A stretch of 64,000 nucleotides of DNA from contig CAMNRO010000004.1 of assembly GCA_946553045.1 (NCBI GenBank), positions 82,768 to 146,767 of the forward strand, in the 5' to 3' direction. Of the stretch, positions 1-8,852 are shown one piece after another. This DNA comes from an uncultured Porphyromonadaceae bacterium. Its GTDB lineage: Bacteria; Bacteroidota; Bacteroidia; Bacteroidales; Muribaculaceae. A model generated the notes under the pieces. That model saw only the letters and a program-made list of their open reading frames with translations, was not told the DNA's origin and ran no database searches. The translations under genes and the position numbers were made by a program. Numbering within the stretch: position 1 is the stretch's first letter; the number at the start of each line of letters is the position of its first letter.

Positions 1-58
1 AACTTATCACTTATTCCTTATTCCTTACAACACCCTTATTACTTATTTACTTAACGAA
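1..58. repeat. Period-7 degenerate array before a start codon
   Basis: The spacer reads as consecutive 7-mers (AACTTAT, CACTTAT, TCCTTAT, TCCTTAC, then looser TTATTAC, TTATTTA) that end just before the ATG at 61. It is the first of many 7-, 8- or 9-nt period spacers in this window. The gene upstream lies outside the window, so only the start-side arm is seen. Confidence 0.75.
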
Positions 59-60
59 GA

Positions 61-729
61 ATGCGTTTTTTAGCAGCAACGATACTGGCACTTGCCGCTA
101 CGGCCCTCCCCTCGGGGGCCGCAACGGCGCCTGCCGACTCGACACAGCGCGCAGTGGCGGCCTTCATTGCCTCTAACTTCAAGATTGCAATGCAGCAGGC
201 CTTCACCGACCTCACATCGCAGGGTCTTGCGCTCGACAGCGCCGAAATCCTCGCCCTTGTGAAAGAAGACCTCGGCACGCCATACAGCCGCGAAGCGCAC
301 ACCGCCGCCTACGAGAGCGTGATGATGGCCGTTGCCAACGCCCGCAAGGCCGTCAGCGACAAGTTTATGGCCGAAGCCAAGGCTCGCCCCGGAGCTACCG
401 TGCAGCCCTCGGGCCTCGTTTTCGAGACCATGACGGCAGGCAACGGTCCGCACCCCACGCCCGAATCGACCGTCGTGATGCGCTACCGCGGCGTGCTCCC
501 CGACGGCACCGTGTTCGATGAAATCACCCCCGAGCAGGAACCGATGGAGACCCGCGCCTCCAATCTTGTCAAGGGCATGACAGAAGGCCTGTGCCTAATG
601 CAGGCCGGCGGCAACTACATCCTCACCATACCGGCCGAACTCGCCTACGGCTCGCAGGGCGCCGGCGGTGTCATACCCCCCGACACGCCTCTGCGCTTCG
701 ACGTAGAGCTGGTCGACATCAAAGATTAG
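61..729 (+). CDS. FKBP-type peptidyl-prolyl cis-trans isomerase, exported
   Basis: A 222-residue protein with an N-terminal signal peptide (MRFLAATILALAATALPSG, no clear lipobox), a helical N-terminal segment of about 100 residues, and a C-terminal FKBP domain (about 115-220). The FKBP domain shows the usual VVMRYRGVLPDGTVFDE strand, an aromatic-poor central loop, and the closing series AELAYGSQGAGGVIPPDTPLRFDVELVDI. It should catalyse proline isomerization during folding of periplasmic or outer-membrane proteins, like FkpA/Mip. A second FKBP gene follows after 24 bp, so the two are probably co-transcribed and arose by duplication. The start is the first Met of the frame and is directly followed by the signal peptide. 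Confidence 0.93.
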   Translation: MRFLAATILALAATALPSGAATAPADSTQRAVAAFIASNFKIAMQQAFTDLTSQGLALDSAEILALVKEDLGTPYSREAHTAAYESVMMAVANARKAVSDKFMAEAKARPGATVQPSGLVFETMTAGNGPHPTPESTVVMRYRGVLPDGTVFDEITPEQEPMETRASNLVKGMTEGLCLMQAGGNYILTIPAELAYGSQGAGGVIPPDTPLRFDVELVDIKD

Positions 730-753
730 CATAATCCAATAAACGAAAAAGAT

Positions 754-1629
754 ATGAAAAAATTGATTCTGGGCGCTTGCGCCCTCATGGCTCTTGCCAC
801 GGTGTCGTGCGGCAAATGCGGCGACAGCTCGTGCTCGACCCCCACAAGCGACTCTCTGTCGAACGCCTACGGCGACTACGTGGGCACCGTCCTCGGCGCC
901 GACTTCCAGCACAAGGAAAATGCCGACGCACAGAAAAAAGAATTCCTCCGCGGCATGCAGATTGTATTCGGTGCCGACGAAAACCGCAATACACAGATGG
1001 GTATGCAGGTAGCCCTGCAGATGCTCGGTGAAATGGGCCAGCTCGACGAGCAGGGCGCACACATCGACCGCGCCAAGGCCATGGCTGCCTTCAAGCGCGC
1101 GTTCCTCGCCGACAGCATCAACTCCATGGACGGACAGAACTCCCTCCAGCTCATGCAGCGCCTCATCGCCGAGGCTCGCGAAGAAGCTTCTGCCGAAGCC
1201 GCCCGCAAGAAAGCCGAAGCTCCCGAAGCCCTCGAAAACGTGAAGGCCGGCGAGGCATATGTAGCCGACCTCAAGGCTAAGGACAGCAGCGTACAGACCG
1301 CAGCCTCGGGCCTCTCTTACAAGATTGAGAACGAAGGCGAAGGCGAAAAAGCCAAAGAAAACTCGACCGTAGTGGTGAACTACTCGGGCCGTCACCTCAA
1401 CGGCGACGTATTCGACACCACCGAAGGCCGCTCGCCAGCCACATTCAACCTCCAGGGCGTAGTGCCCGGCTTCCGCGAAGGCATCACCCTTCTGGGCAAG
1501 GGCGGCAAGGCTACCCTCTATATCCCCGGTGAGCTCGCCTACGGCCCCAACGGCCAGCCCGCAGCCGGCATAGGCCCCAACGAAATGCTCGTGTTCGAAG
1601 TCGAAGTGCTCGACATCGAAGCCGAATAA
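754..1629 (+). CDS. FKBP-type peptidyl-prolyl isomerase lipoprotein
   Basis: A 291-residue protein with a lipoprotein signal ending in TVSC (lipid-modified Cys19). An FKBP_N-like helical dimerization region (LSNAYGDYVGTVLGADFQ onward, about 33-175) precedes an FKBP_C domain (about 190-290; VVVNYSGRHLNGDVFDT and IPGELAYGPNGQPAAGIGPNEMLVFEVEVL). This FkpA/Mip-type architecture implies a membrane-anchored foldase of the envelope. It is the second gene of a tandem FKBP pair and is closed by a strong intrinsic terminator at 1655-1693. Confidence 0.94.
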   Translation: MKKLILGACALMALATVSCGKCGDSSCSTPTSDSLSNAYGDYVGTVLGADFQHKENADAQKKEFLRGMQIVFGADENRNTQMGMQVALQMLGEMGQLDEQGAHIDRAKAMAAFKRAFLADSINSMDGQNSLQLMQRLIAEAREEASAEAARKKAEAPEALENVKAGEAYVADLKAKDSSVQTAASGLSYKIENEGEGEKAKENSTVVVNYSGRHLNGDVFDTTEGRSPATFNLQGVVPGFREGITLLGKGGKATLYIPGELAYGPNGQPAAGIGPNEMLVFEVEVLDIEAE

Positions 1630-1654
1630 GGGAGTCTCATATATATGACACCAC

Positions 1655-1693
1655 CGCCCGGACGCTTCCCCAAGCGCCCGGGCGTCTTTTTTT
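1655..1693 (+). terminator. Intrinsic terminator after FKBP pair
   Basis: The stem CGCCCGG-A-CGCTT pairs with AAGCG-C-CCGGGCG around a CCCC loop, with one internal mismatch, followed by a run of seven T. It separates the FKBP genes from the rhamnosidase and argues against the upstream extension of the next reading frame through this region. Confidence 0.9.
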
Positions 1694-1779
1694 GCAGGCA
1701 CAATTTACGGCTTTGGCAGAAACGGAAACATAGCGGAGCATCGTTTTTTGTAACTTCACGCCGTAAAACCATTTATCAC

Positions 1780-4509
1780 ATGAAAACCTTTTTATCTAAG
1801 TACTGTCTATTGTTATTTCTGGCACTGCTGCCCGCGCTGACATCGTGTGCCGACAAGAACGAAGTCCTGGAAACGAGCGTAGAATTCCGGGCCGCACCCG
1901 AAGGCTTAGCCATGGAAAATCCGCGATTCTCATGGATTCTGAATGCCGACGGCCGCGGAATAATGCAGAAATCATATCAGATTGAGCTTGCCGAAGACAA
2001 AAACAGCCTCGGCAAGGCCGACGTGTGGAATTCGGGCGTGGTAGAGTCCGACCGCTCGCACCTGGTCGAATATACAGGCCCCGCCCTCAAGGGCAACACC
2101 ACATACTGGTGGCGCGTCACCGTCAGCACTACCGACGGCAAGGAGTACACCAGCGCTCCGGCACGCTGCACCACCGCCCGCGACCCGCACAAGCCATGGA
2201 CGGCGCAGTGGATAGGCCTCAACGACTCCACCAACATTGCTATAGCCGACAACCGCACCACCCTGCCCGTCCGCTATCTGCGCAAGGAGTTCGCTCTGGC
2301 CGACAAGCCTGTCAGAGCCATGCTCAGCGTGTCGGGCATCGGCTCGTCGTACTGCTACCTCAACGGCTCGCGCGTGGGCGACGACGTATTCGGCCCGCTG
2401 CCCACCCTCTACGACGCCTCTGTGCCCTATCTCACCTACGACGTCACCTCCATGCTCTCCAAAGGCGACAACGCCATCGGCGTGGCCCTCGGCAACGGGC
2501 GCTACTTCCCCATGCGCGAACACGGCATGCTCGCCTGGGGCCTGCCCCGCCTCATAGCCGAGCTCGAGGTGGAATATCCCGACGGCAGCACCGAGACAAT
2601 CGTCACCGACCCCACATGGCGCGCTACGGCCGACGGACCAGTCCGGGCCAACAACGAATACGACGGCGAAGTCTTCGACGCCGCCATGACACTCGGCGAC
2701 TGGACCGCCCGGGCATACGACGACTCGGCATGGCAGGCCGCGGCCGTCATGGAAGCGCCCGCCGGCACTCTCAAGGCCCAGATGTCGCCCTCGATAAAAA
2801 TCATGGATAAAATCAGACCGCAGTCTGTCCGCAAGGTCGGCGATAAACGGTATATCGTCGACATGGGCCAGAACATGGTCGGCTTCCAGCGCGTGCGCCT
2901 CGCCGGCGCCAAGGGCCGGCCCGTGAAGATGCGCTTTGCCGAGGTGCTGCAGAACGACGACGACACCCGTCTCTACGTCGAGAACCTGCGCTCCGCCCTT
3001 GCCGAAGACACATATATCCCGGCGGCCGACGGCACATTCGAATGGCAGCCCGAATTCGTATATCACGGCTACCGGTTCATGGAAATCGACGGCGTCGAGG
3101 CCGAACCCTCCATCGACAACATCGAAGGCCTGGTGATATACGACGACATGGCCTCGACAGGCTCTTTCGAAAGCTCCGACGAAATCCTCAACGCACTCCA
3201 CCGCAACGCCTACCACGGCATCAGAGGCAACTACCGAGGCATGCCCACCGACTGCCCCCAGCGCGACGAGCGTCACGGCTGGCTCGGCGACCGCACCACG
3301 GGCGCATACGGCGAAAGCTTCCTCTTCGACAACGCCCTCCTCTACCGCAAATGGCTCGCCGACATCGAGGAATCCATGAGCGACAACGGCAGCATTTCCG
3401 ACGTATCGCCCCGATACTGGACCCTCCACCAGGACGATGTGACATGGCCCGCGGCATACTTCTACGTAGCCGACATGCTCTGGCGCAACTTCGGCGACGA
3501 TTTCTCCATCAAGGCCCGCTACCCGAGCATGAAAAAATGGGTAGAACACATGATGGCCGACCACATGACCGACTACATCATCACAACCGACACTTACGGC
3601 GACTGGTGCCTGCCCCCCGAATCGCTCGAGCTCATACACTCCAACGACCCCGCAAGGCGCACCGACGGACAGCTGCTTTCCACATCGGTATTCTACAGCA
3701 TACTCCGGCTCATGCAGCAGTTCGCCGCCATCAACGCCCGGCCCGACGATGAAGCCCGCTATGCAGCCATCGCCGAAAAGGTAAAAGAGGCCTACAACGC
3801 CCGGTTCTACAACGCCGGTTCTCACAGCTACGCCAACAACACCGTCACCGCCAACCTGCTGTCGCTGCAGCTCGGCCTCGTGCCCGAGGGTGACGAACAG
3901 GCCGTATGCGACAACGCCGTGAAACGCACCATCGAGGAATGCGACGGCCACGTGAGCGTAGGCGTGCTCGGCATCCAGCACCTCATGCGAGGCCTCACGC
4001 ACCACGGCAACGCCGACCTCGCCTTCAGAATAGCCTCGAACGACACATACCCCTCCTGGGGCTACATGATACGCCGGGGCGCAACCACAATCTGGGAACT
4101 ATGGAACGGCGACACCGCCGACCCCGCCATGAACTCGCGCAACCACGTGATGCTCCTCGGCGACGTGCTCATATGGATGTACGAAGACCTTGCCGGCATT
4201 AAAAATCACCCCGACGCCGTCGGATTCAAGAAAATACTCATGAAGCCCGTATTCCCCGAAGGCCTCGACAGCGTCAGCGCAAGCCACCGCACACCCTACG
4301 GCACCGTAGCCAGCGTATGGACCAAAAAGGACGGCAAATTCGAGTGGACCGTGACCATACCGGCCAACACCACAGCCGAAATCGTGCTCCCCGCAACCCT
4401 CGGCGCCACCCTCAGCGGCGACACCGCCGGCATCATCTCAACCACCGAGACCGACGGCAACACCCACACCACCATCGGCTCCGGCACCTACACCTTCACC
4501 ACCAGATAA
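1780..4509 (+). CDS. GH78 alpha-L-rhamnosidase lipoprotein
   Basis: A 909-residue protein. The frame is open from 1645, but that extension runs through the terminator of the previous gene, so the ATG at 1780 is chosen; it begins a lipoprotein signal peptide (MKTFLSKYC...PALTSC, Cys23). The architecture is that of bacterial rhamnosidases: an N-terminal FN3-like beta domain (ENPRFSWIL), a jelly-roll carbohydrate-binding region (SSYCYLNGSRVGDDVF), and an (alpha/alpha)6 barrel with the family signature DCPQRDERHGWLGD at 491-504, which carries the acidic catalytic residues. The NSRNHVMLLGDV motif and a C-terminal beta domain follow. It should release terminal alpha-L-rhamnose from plant glycans or flavonoid glycosides at the cell surface or periplasm. 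It stands alone, without a SusCD pair next to it, and ends at its own terminator. Confidence 0.94.
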   Translation: MKTFLSKYCLLLFLALLPALTSCADKNEVLETSVEFRAAPEGLAMENPRFSWILNADGRGIMQKSYQIELAEDKNSLGKADVWNSGVVESDRSHLVEYTGPALKGNTTYWWRVTVSTTDGKEYTSAPARCTTARDPHKPWTAQWIGLNDSTNIAIADNRTTLPVRYLRKEFALADKPVRAMLSVSGIGSSYCYLNGSRVGDDVFGPLPTLYDASVPYLTYDVTSMLSKGDNAIGVALGNGRYFPMREHGMLAWGLPRLIAELEVEYPDGSTETIVTDPTWRATADGPVRANNEYDGEVFDAAMTLGDWTARAYDDSAWQAAAVMEAPAGTLKAQMSPSIKIMDKIRPQSVRKVGDKRYIVDMGQNMVGFQRVRLAGAKGRPVKMRFAEVLQNDDDTRLYVENLRSALAEDTYIPAADGTFEWQPEFVYHGYRFMEIDGVEAEPSIDNIEGLVIYDDMASTGSFESSDEILNALHRNAYHGIRGNYRGMPTDCPQRDERHGWLGDRTTGAYGESFLFDNALLYRKWLADIEESMSDNGSISDVSPRYWTLHQDDVTWPAAYFYVADMLWRNFGDDFSIKARYPSMKKWVEHMMADHMTDYIITTDTYGDWCLPPESLELIHSNDPARRTDGQLLSTSVFYSILRLMQQFAAINARPDDEARYAAIAEKVKEAYNARFYNAGSHSYANNTVTANLLSLQLGLVPEGDEQAVCDNAVKRTIEECDGHVSVGVLGIQHLMRGLTHHGNADLAFRIASNDTYPSWGYMIRRGATTIWELWNGDTADPAMNSRNHVMLLGDVLIWMYEDLAGIKNHPDAVGFKKILMKPVFPEGLDSVSASHRTPYGTVASVWTKKDGKFEWTVTIPANTTAEIVLPATLGATLSGDTAGIISTTETDGNTHTTIGSGTYTFTTR

Positions 4510-4529
4510 CACACCATCAGGATACAGCA

Positions 4530-4561
4530 AGGGCGCGCTTCAAAAAAAGCGCGCCCTTTTT
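4530..4561 (+). terminator. Intrinsic terminator after GH78 gene
   Basis: A GGGCGCGCTT stem and its perfect complement AAGCGCGCCC flank an A-rich loop, followed by five T. It lies 20 bp after the rhamnosidase stop and between convergent genes. Confidence 0.88.
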
Positions 4562-4584
4562 CGTATCTGCCCGGCGGAGGAATA

Positions 4585-5421
4585 TCACGGCAGGAGACGG
4601 GCTGTCTCCGGGCGCATGAGGGGCTTCAGGCGGTCGTATGGAACGGTGCACGATGGCATTCCGGCGGCATAGCAGGCTATTTCATACTGCTGATAGGTAA
4701 ATTCGAGACCGTCGGCAGCGAAAACAGGCGGATATGACGGCAGGCCGAGCGTATCGACGTTGACAAGCAGCATATCTCCGAGAGAGCTGCCTGGCTCGGA
4801 ATTTTCCTTGAAATACTGCTCCCAGAGACTTTCTTTCACTATTTCGACCACTTCCGGGAGGCTTTCCGGCTCAAAAATATTTGCGGCAGTGAGACGTTCG
4901 CCCGTATTGGCGACGAATGTCTGCCCCACGCCGAGGCTGCCTCCATGGGCGCCACCGGTATATAAATATGCCGAGAAGAAATAGGACATCAGACTATCCG
5001 AGCGGAATTCCGGCCCAAAGCTGAAATCGAATTCATACTGCACGGCAATACTGTCGGCAACGAAACCGTCGAAGTCTGTCCTGACAAAAGACATAAGGGT
5101 ATTTCCACATTCCTCGACAAGCTTGTTTCCGTCATCAAGAGATGAAACCGATACTCTCAATCCGGAATTGTCATAGACACCAGCCTCGAGTCGGCCGCCA
5201 ATCCAGGCGCGCACACTGTCGGCCAAAGCCGTTTTCCCGCTGCCGGGATAGAGGCCTTTTATGTCGACCTTCGCCCGGCAACCGTCCATCACTACCGAAT
5301 CGGCCCAACGCACCGAATCGGTCTCAAAAGCCTCCGCGCCTCCGCCATTACCCGACGAGCAAGATGCAAGGCCGAACACTGCAGCGCCCACCGACGCCAG
5401 AAAGAATATACTTTTCTTCAT
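4585..5421 (-). CDS. DUF3298-family lipoprotein
   Basis: A 278-residue protein with a lipoprotein signal (MKKSIFFLASVGAAVFGLASC). The body has the DUF4163/DUF3298 layout seen in RsiV and PdaC relatives: a FDFSFGPEFRSDSLMSYFFSAYLYTGGAHG segment with the characteristic YxGGAHG turn (about 150-165), and a C-terminal TYQQYEIACYAAGMPSCTVPYDRLKPLM stretch. RsiV-type domains bind lysozyme or act as anti-sigma sensors, but no sigma factor adjoins this gene, so the role is unknown and could be an envelope-stress or cell-wall-binding one. It is monocistronic and converges on the rhamnosidase gene. Confidence 0.82.
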   Translation of the reverse strand: MKKSIFFLASVGAAVFGLASCSSGNGGGAEAFETDSVRWADSVVMDGCRAKVDIKGLYPGSGKTALADSVRAWIGGRLEAGVYDNSGLRVSVSSLDDGNKLVEECGNTLMSFVRTDFDGFVADSIAVQYEFDFSFGPEFRSDSLMSYFFSAYLYTGGAHGGSLGVGQTFVANTGERLTAANIFEPESLPEVVEIVKESLWEQYFKENSEPGSSLGDMLLVNVDTLGLPSYPPVFAADGLEFTYQQYEIACYAAGMPSCTVPYDRLKPLMRPETARLLP

Positions 5422-5451
5422 ATCTTATCAGAGATTGTTTATATAATATTG

Positions 5452-5459
5452 CAAAGATA
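5452..5459 (-). promoter_or_regulatory. Probable -7 box for DUF3298 gene
   Basis: On the minus strand TATCTTTG matches the Bacteroidetes -7 consensus TAnnTTTG and lies about 30 nt before the start at 5421. No good -33 TTTG is seen at the expected spacing, so the call rests on the -7 element alone. Confidence 0.5.
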
Positions 5460-5514
5460 ACAATAATACTCCGGCAGCAGACAAGATTACCGATAAGAAT
5501 TTGTCGGCAAAAGG

Positions 5515-5544
5515 TTTGGATTGTCTAAATAATTCTTACCTTTG
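5515..5544 (+). promoter_or_regulatory. Bacteroidetes-type promoter for korAB
   Basis: TTTG at 5515-5518 (-33) and TACCTTTG at 5537-5544 (-7, consensus TAnnTTTG) are separated by 18 nt. This leaves a 5' leader of roughly 90 nt before the korA start at 5640. Confidence 0.75.
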
Positions 5545-5639
5545 TGGTGTGATTTGGACGCGGCACTGAGAGCCGCGGTTCAATATCCTTAAATCTAACG
5601 AATTAACACCTACACACCAATTATCATATAAACTTAGTC

Positions 5640-7490
5640 ATGTTGGAGAAAACTAATGTAAAGGTTCTCGACAAGGTGGTTGTGCGATTCTCGGGCGACT
5701 CCGGCGACGGTATGCAGCTCGCGGGCAACATCTTCACCAATGTATCGGCAGGCCTGGGCAACCAGGTGTCTACCTTCCCCGACTATCCGGCCGAAATCCG
5801 CGCCCCGCAGGGCTCGCTCAGCGGCGTTTCGGGTTTCCAGGTAAGCGTCGGCACAGGCGTCCACACACCCGGCGATGCCTGCGATGTCCTCGTTGCCATG
5901 AATGCGGCGGCACTCAAGACCAACCACCGCTTCCTCAAACCCGGAGGCGTAATCGTGGTCGACATCGACTCGTTCCGCGAAAGCGACCTCAAGAAAGCCC
6001 AGTATGCCACCGACAGCCCCTTCGAGGAGCTCGGTATCAAGGCTCAGATTGTAGAAGTGCCCGTCACCACCATGACCAAGGCAGCTCTCGCCGACACAGG
6101 TCTCGACAACAAGAGCGTGCTCAAATGCCGCAACATCTTCGTGCTCGGCCTCATCTGCTGGCTCTTCGACCGTCCGCTCGAAGGCGCCCTCAGACACCTC
6201 AAGAAAAAATTCGCAAAAAAACCGGCTGTCTACGAAGCCAACGCAAAAGTGCTTCAGGCAGGCTACGACTACGGCCACAATATCCATGCTTCGGTGAGCA
6301 CCTACAAGGTTGAGACCGAAGACCCGCGCCCGGGAGTATATACCGACATCAACGGCAACACCGCCACCGCCTGGGGCCTCATCATGGCCTCCGAGAAATG
6401 CGGCCGTCCGCTCTTCCTCGGCTCATATCCCATCACCCCCGCCACCGACATTCTCCATGAGCTCGCCAAGCGCAAGGACCTCGGTGTGAAGGCTTGCCAG
6501 ATGGAAGACGAAATCGCCGGCGTATGCTCGGCTATCGGCGCAGCCTTTGCCGGCAACCTCGCCGTGACATCGACCTCCGGCCCCGGCCTCGCACTCAAGA
6601 GCGAAGGCATCGGCCTGGCTGTAATCGCCGAGCTCCCGCTGGTAGTCATCGACGTGCAGCGCGGCGGTCCCTCCACCGGCCTCCCCACCAAGACCGAACA
6701 GACCGACCTCATGCAGGCCCTCTACGGCCGCAACGGCGAATCGCCCCTGGCTGTGGTGGCTCCCGCATCGCCCACCGACTGCTTCACAATGGCCTTCGAG
6801 GCCTGCCGCATAGCCGTCGAGCACAGCACCCCCGTGATTCTGCTCAGCGACGCCTTCATCGGCAACGGCTCATCGGCATGGCGCATACCCGAGGCCGACG
6901 AATATCCTGAAATCAAGACTCCCGACATACCCGCCGAAATGCTCGCCGACGGCAGCTGGCGCCCCTACACCCGCCGCGAGAACCTCGGCCGCTACTGGCC
7001 CGTAGGCGGCACCGAAGGTGCCACCCACCGCCTCGGAGGCCTCGAGAAAGACGCCAACACCGGCGCCATCTCCACCGACCCCGTCAACCACGAGAAGATG
7101 GTCCTCCTGCGCCGCGAGAAAATAGCCCGTATCGCCGACGACATACCCGCTCTCGAAGTGCTCGGCGACCCCGATGCCGACACTATCCTCGTAGGATGGG
7201 GCGGAACATACGGCCATCTGCGCACCGCCGCCGAAGAGCTCTGCCGCCAGGGCAAGAGCGTGGCATTCACCCATTTCCGCTACATCAACCCGCTGCCGGC
7301 AAACACCGCCGAAGTGCTCGCCCGCTACAAACGCGTGATTGTGGCCGAACTCAACACGGGCATGTTCGCCGACTATCTGCAGGCACGCTTCGCAGACCGC
7401 CAGATACTACGTATCAACAAGATACAGGGCCAGCCGTTCAGCGTAAGCGAAGTGGTTGAAAAAACCATCGAAATTATGAATGAAGAATGA
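5640..7490 (+). CDS. korA: 2-oxoacid:ferredoxin oxidoreductase, alpha subunit (gamma-alpha fusion)
   Basis: A 616-residue protein combining the gamma domain (about 8-190; RFSGDSGDGMQLAGNIF near the N-terminus, the flavodoxin-like catalytic domain) with the alpha pyrimidine-binding domain (from about 205; GSYPITPATDILHELAK, then TSTSGPGLALKSEGIG) and the C-terminal transketolase-like domain (GWGGTYGHLRTA). This fused layout is typical of the KorA subunit, which with KorB oxidatively decarboxylates 2-oxoglutarate or a related 2-oxoacid to the acyl-CoA and reduces ferredoxin, a reaction of the anaerobic cytoplasm. korB follows 56 bp downstream. The last codons (ATT ATG AAT GAA GAA TGA) already resemble the TTATGAA repeat that fills the spacer. 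The exact 2-oxoacid cannot be fixed from sequence. Confidence 0.95.
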   Translation: MLEKTNVKVLDKVVVRFSGDSGDGMQLAGNIFTNVSAGLGNQVSTFPDYPAEIRAPQGSLSGVSGFQVSVGTGVHTPGDACDVLVAMNAAALKTNHRFLKPGGVIVVDIDSFRESDLKKAQYATDSPFEELGIKAQIVEVPVTTMTKAALADTGLDNKSVLKCRNIFVLGLICWLFDRPLEGALRHLKKKFAKKPAVYEANAKVLQAGYDYGHNIHASVSTYKVETEDPRPGVYTDINGNTATAWGLIMASEKCGRPLFLGSYPITPATDILHELAKRKDLGVKACQMEDEIAGVCSAIGAAFAGNLAVTSTSGPGLALKSEGIGLAVIAELPLVVIDVQRGGPSTGLPTKTEQTDLMQALYGRNGESPLAVVAPASPTDCFTMAFEACRIAVEHSTPVILLSDAFIGNGSSAWRIPEADEYPEIKTPDIPAEMLADGSWRPYTRRENLGRYWPVGGTEGATHRLGGLEKDANTGAISTDPVNHEKMVLLRREKIARIADDIPALEVLGDPDADTILVGWGGTYGHLRTAAEELCRQGKSVAFTHFRYINPLPANTAEVLARYKRVIVAELNTGMFADYLQARFADRQILRINKIQGQPFSVSEVVEKTIEIMNEE

Positions 7491-7541
7491 TGAATAACAG
7501 TTCATTCAATCCATAATTCATAATCCCTAATTCATAATTTA
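7472..7541. repeat. Period-7 array bridging korA stop and korB start
   Basis: The stop side carries TTATGAA-type sequence overlapping the last korA codons. The start side is TCCATAA, TTCATAA, TCCCTAA, TTCATAA, TTTAAAG, in exact 7-nt phase up to the korB ATG. ATTATGAAT on the stop side is the exact complement of ATTCATAAT on the start side, so an RNA hairpin could bring the two codons together. Confidence 0.8.
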
Positions 7542-7546
7542 AAGAA

Positions 7547-8557
7547 ATGGACTCTCAATATACAGCAGCCGACTATAAAAGCGAACAGGCCGTGCGATGG
7601 TGCCCGGGCTGCGGCGACCATGCAATCCTCAACACCCTCCACAAAGCAATGGCTACCCTGGGTGTGCCCCCGCACAAAACTGCCGTCATATCGGGTATCG
7701 GCTGCAGCTCGCGCCTGCCCTACTACATGAACACATACGGCTTCCACACAATCCACGGCCGTGCAGCCGCCATAGCCACCGGCTACAAAGTGGCAAACCC
7801 CGAAATGACCGTATGGCAGATTTCGGGCGACGGCGACGGCCTCGCCATCGGTGGCAACCACTTCATACACGCCGTGCGCCGAAACATCGACATAAACATC
7901 GTGCTCTTCAACAACAAAATCTACGGCCTCACCAAGGGCCAGTACTCCCCTACGAGCGCACGCGGTTTCGTGTCGAAATCGAGCCCCTACGGCACCGTCG
8001 AAGACCCCTTTATTCCCGCTGAACTCGTATTCGGCGCCCGCGGCAACTTCTTCGCCCGCAGTATCGACGTAGAACTCGCCACATCGCAGGACGTCCTCGC
8101 CGCAGCAGCCCGCCACAAAGGCACATCTGTAGTCGAAATACTCCAGAACTGCGTGATATTCAACAACGGAATCCACAACGCCATCACCGACCGCGAAGTC
8201 CGCGCCGACCGAACAATCCTCCTCCGCCACGGCGAAAAAATGATATTCGGCAAAGACAAAAACAAAGGCCTCGTACGCGACGGATTCCTCCTCAAAGCCG
8301 TGATTATCGGCGAAGACGGATACACCATCGACGACGTGCTCGTTCACGACGCCCACACCGAATCCAACTTCCTCCACCAGCAGCTTGCCATGATGGACGG
8401 CGAGACCCTCCCCCTCGCACTCGGCGTAATCCGCGACGTCGAAGCCCCCACATACGACGCCGGCGTCTCCGCCCAGGTGACCGAAGTCCGCGCCGCCAAA
8501 GGCTTCAACACCCTCCGCGACATGATCCTCGCCGGCGAAACCTGGACCGTCGAATAA
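7547..8557 (+). CDS. korB: 2-oxoacid:ferredoxin oxidoreductase, beta subunit
   Basis: A 336-residue thiamine-pyrophosphate-binding subunit. A CPGCG motif at the N-terminus (about 20-24), the GIGCSSRLPYYMNTYGFHTIHGRAAAIATG segment, and the ThDP/Mg motif GDGDGLAIGGNHFIHAVRRN...LFNN are all present. It pairs with the upstream KorA to form the heterodimeric enzyme; electrons leave through an iron-sulfur cluster to ferredoxin. It is second in the operon and is followed by a clear terminator at 8601-8641. Confidence 0.95.
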   Translation: MDSQYTAADYKSEQAVRWCPGCGDHAILNTLHKAMATLGVPPHKTAVISGIGCSSRLPYYMNTYGFHTIHGRAAAIATGYKVANPEMTVWQISGDGDGLAIGGNHFIHAVRRNIDINIVLFNNKIYGLTKGQYSPTSARGFVSKSSPYGTVEDPFIPAELVFGARGNFFARSIDVELATSQDVLAAAARHKGTSVVEILQNCVIFNNGIHNAITDREVRADRTILLRHGEKMIFGKDKNKGLVRDGFLLKAVIIGEDGYTIDDVLVHDAHTESNFLHQQLAMMDGETLPLALGVIRDVEAPTYDAGVSAQVTEVRAAKGFNTLRDMILAGETWTVE

Positions 8558-8600
8558 AGCCAGAAAAACAACAATCGTTTAGACAGCAAATCTATATTAA

Positions 8601-8641
8601 ACTCCCGCCGAAAGACATTATCTCTCGGCGGTAGTTTTTTG
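8601..8641 (+). terminator. Intrinsic terminator after korAB
   Basis: ACT-C-CCGCCGA pairs with TCGGCGG-T-AGT around an A/T-rich loop and is followed by six T. Confidence 0.88.
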
Positions 8642-8653
8642 ACAAACCCCATC

Positions 8654-8685
8654 TGTTAAAATGTATTAATAAGGCCATTTTAACA
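8654..8685. promoter_or_regulatory. Inverted repeat upstream of GH31-SusCD operon
   Basis: TGTTAAAATG and CATTTTAACA are perfect 10-bp arms around a 12-nt centre. The site lies about 35 bp upstream of the likely -7 box and could be an operator for the sugar-utilization operon. A looser copy (CCATTTTAGCACA) occurs near 8812. The binding protein is unknown. Confidence 0.5.
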
Positions 8686-8718
8686 CAAACCAACCGTCTC
8701 TATTCACATTTTTTTGTT

Positions 8719-8726
8719 TATATTTG
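8719..8726 (+). promoter_or_regulatory. Probable -7 box for GH31-SusCD operon
   Basis: TATATTTG matches TAnnTTTG exactly. No clean -33 TTTG lies 18-21 nt upstream. The leader to the GH31 start at 8853 would be about 120 nt. Confidence 0.5.
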
Positions 8727-8852
8727 CCAAAAATCCTTCTATCATACCTTGATTTAGCGACTATAGAACAACATAAAGTCATCAAAATCATCAACAACTT
8801 CGCTTTTAAACCATTTTAGCACATTAAATTAACCTTTTTCAACAATCCCACC

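Noticed and set aside
1645..1779. Upstream extension of the rhamnosidase frame
   Set aside because: It starts inside the intrinsic terminator of the preceding gene; the ATG at 1780 begins a proper lipoprotein signal.
1972..4005. 677-residue open frame antisense to the rhamnosidase gene
   Set aside because: It mirrors the GC-rich third-position bias of the GH78 gene and has no coherent domain. The same applies to long antisense frames over 595-1701, 30793-32340, 33828-35468, 36550-38256 and 57957-60032.
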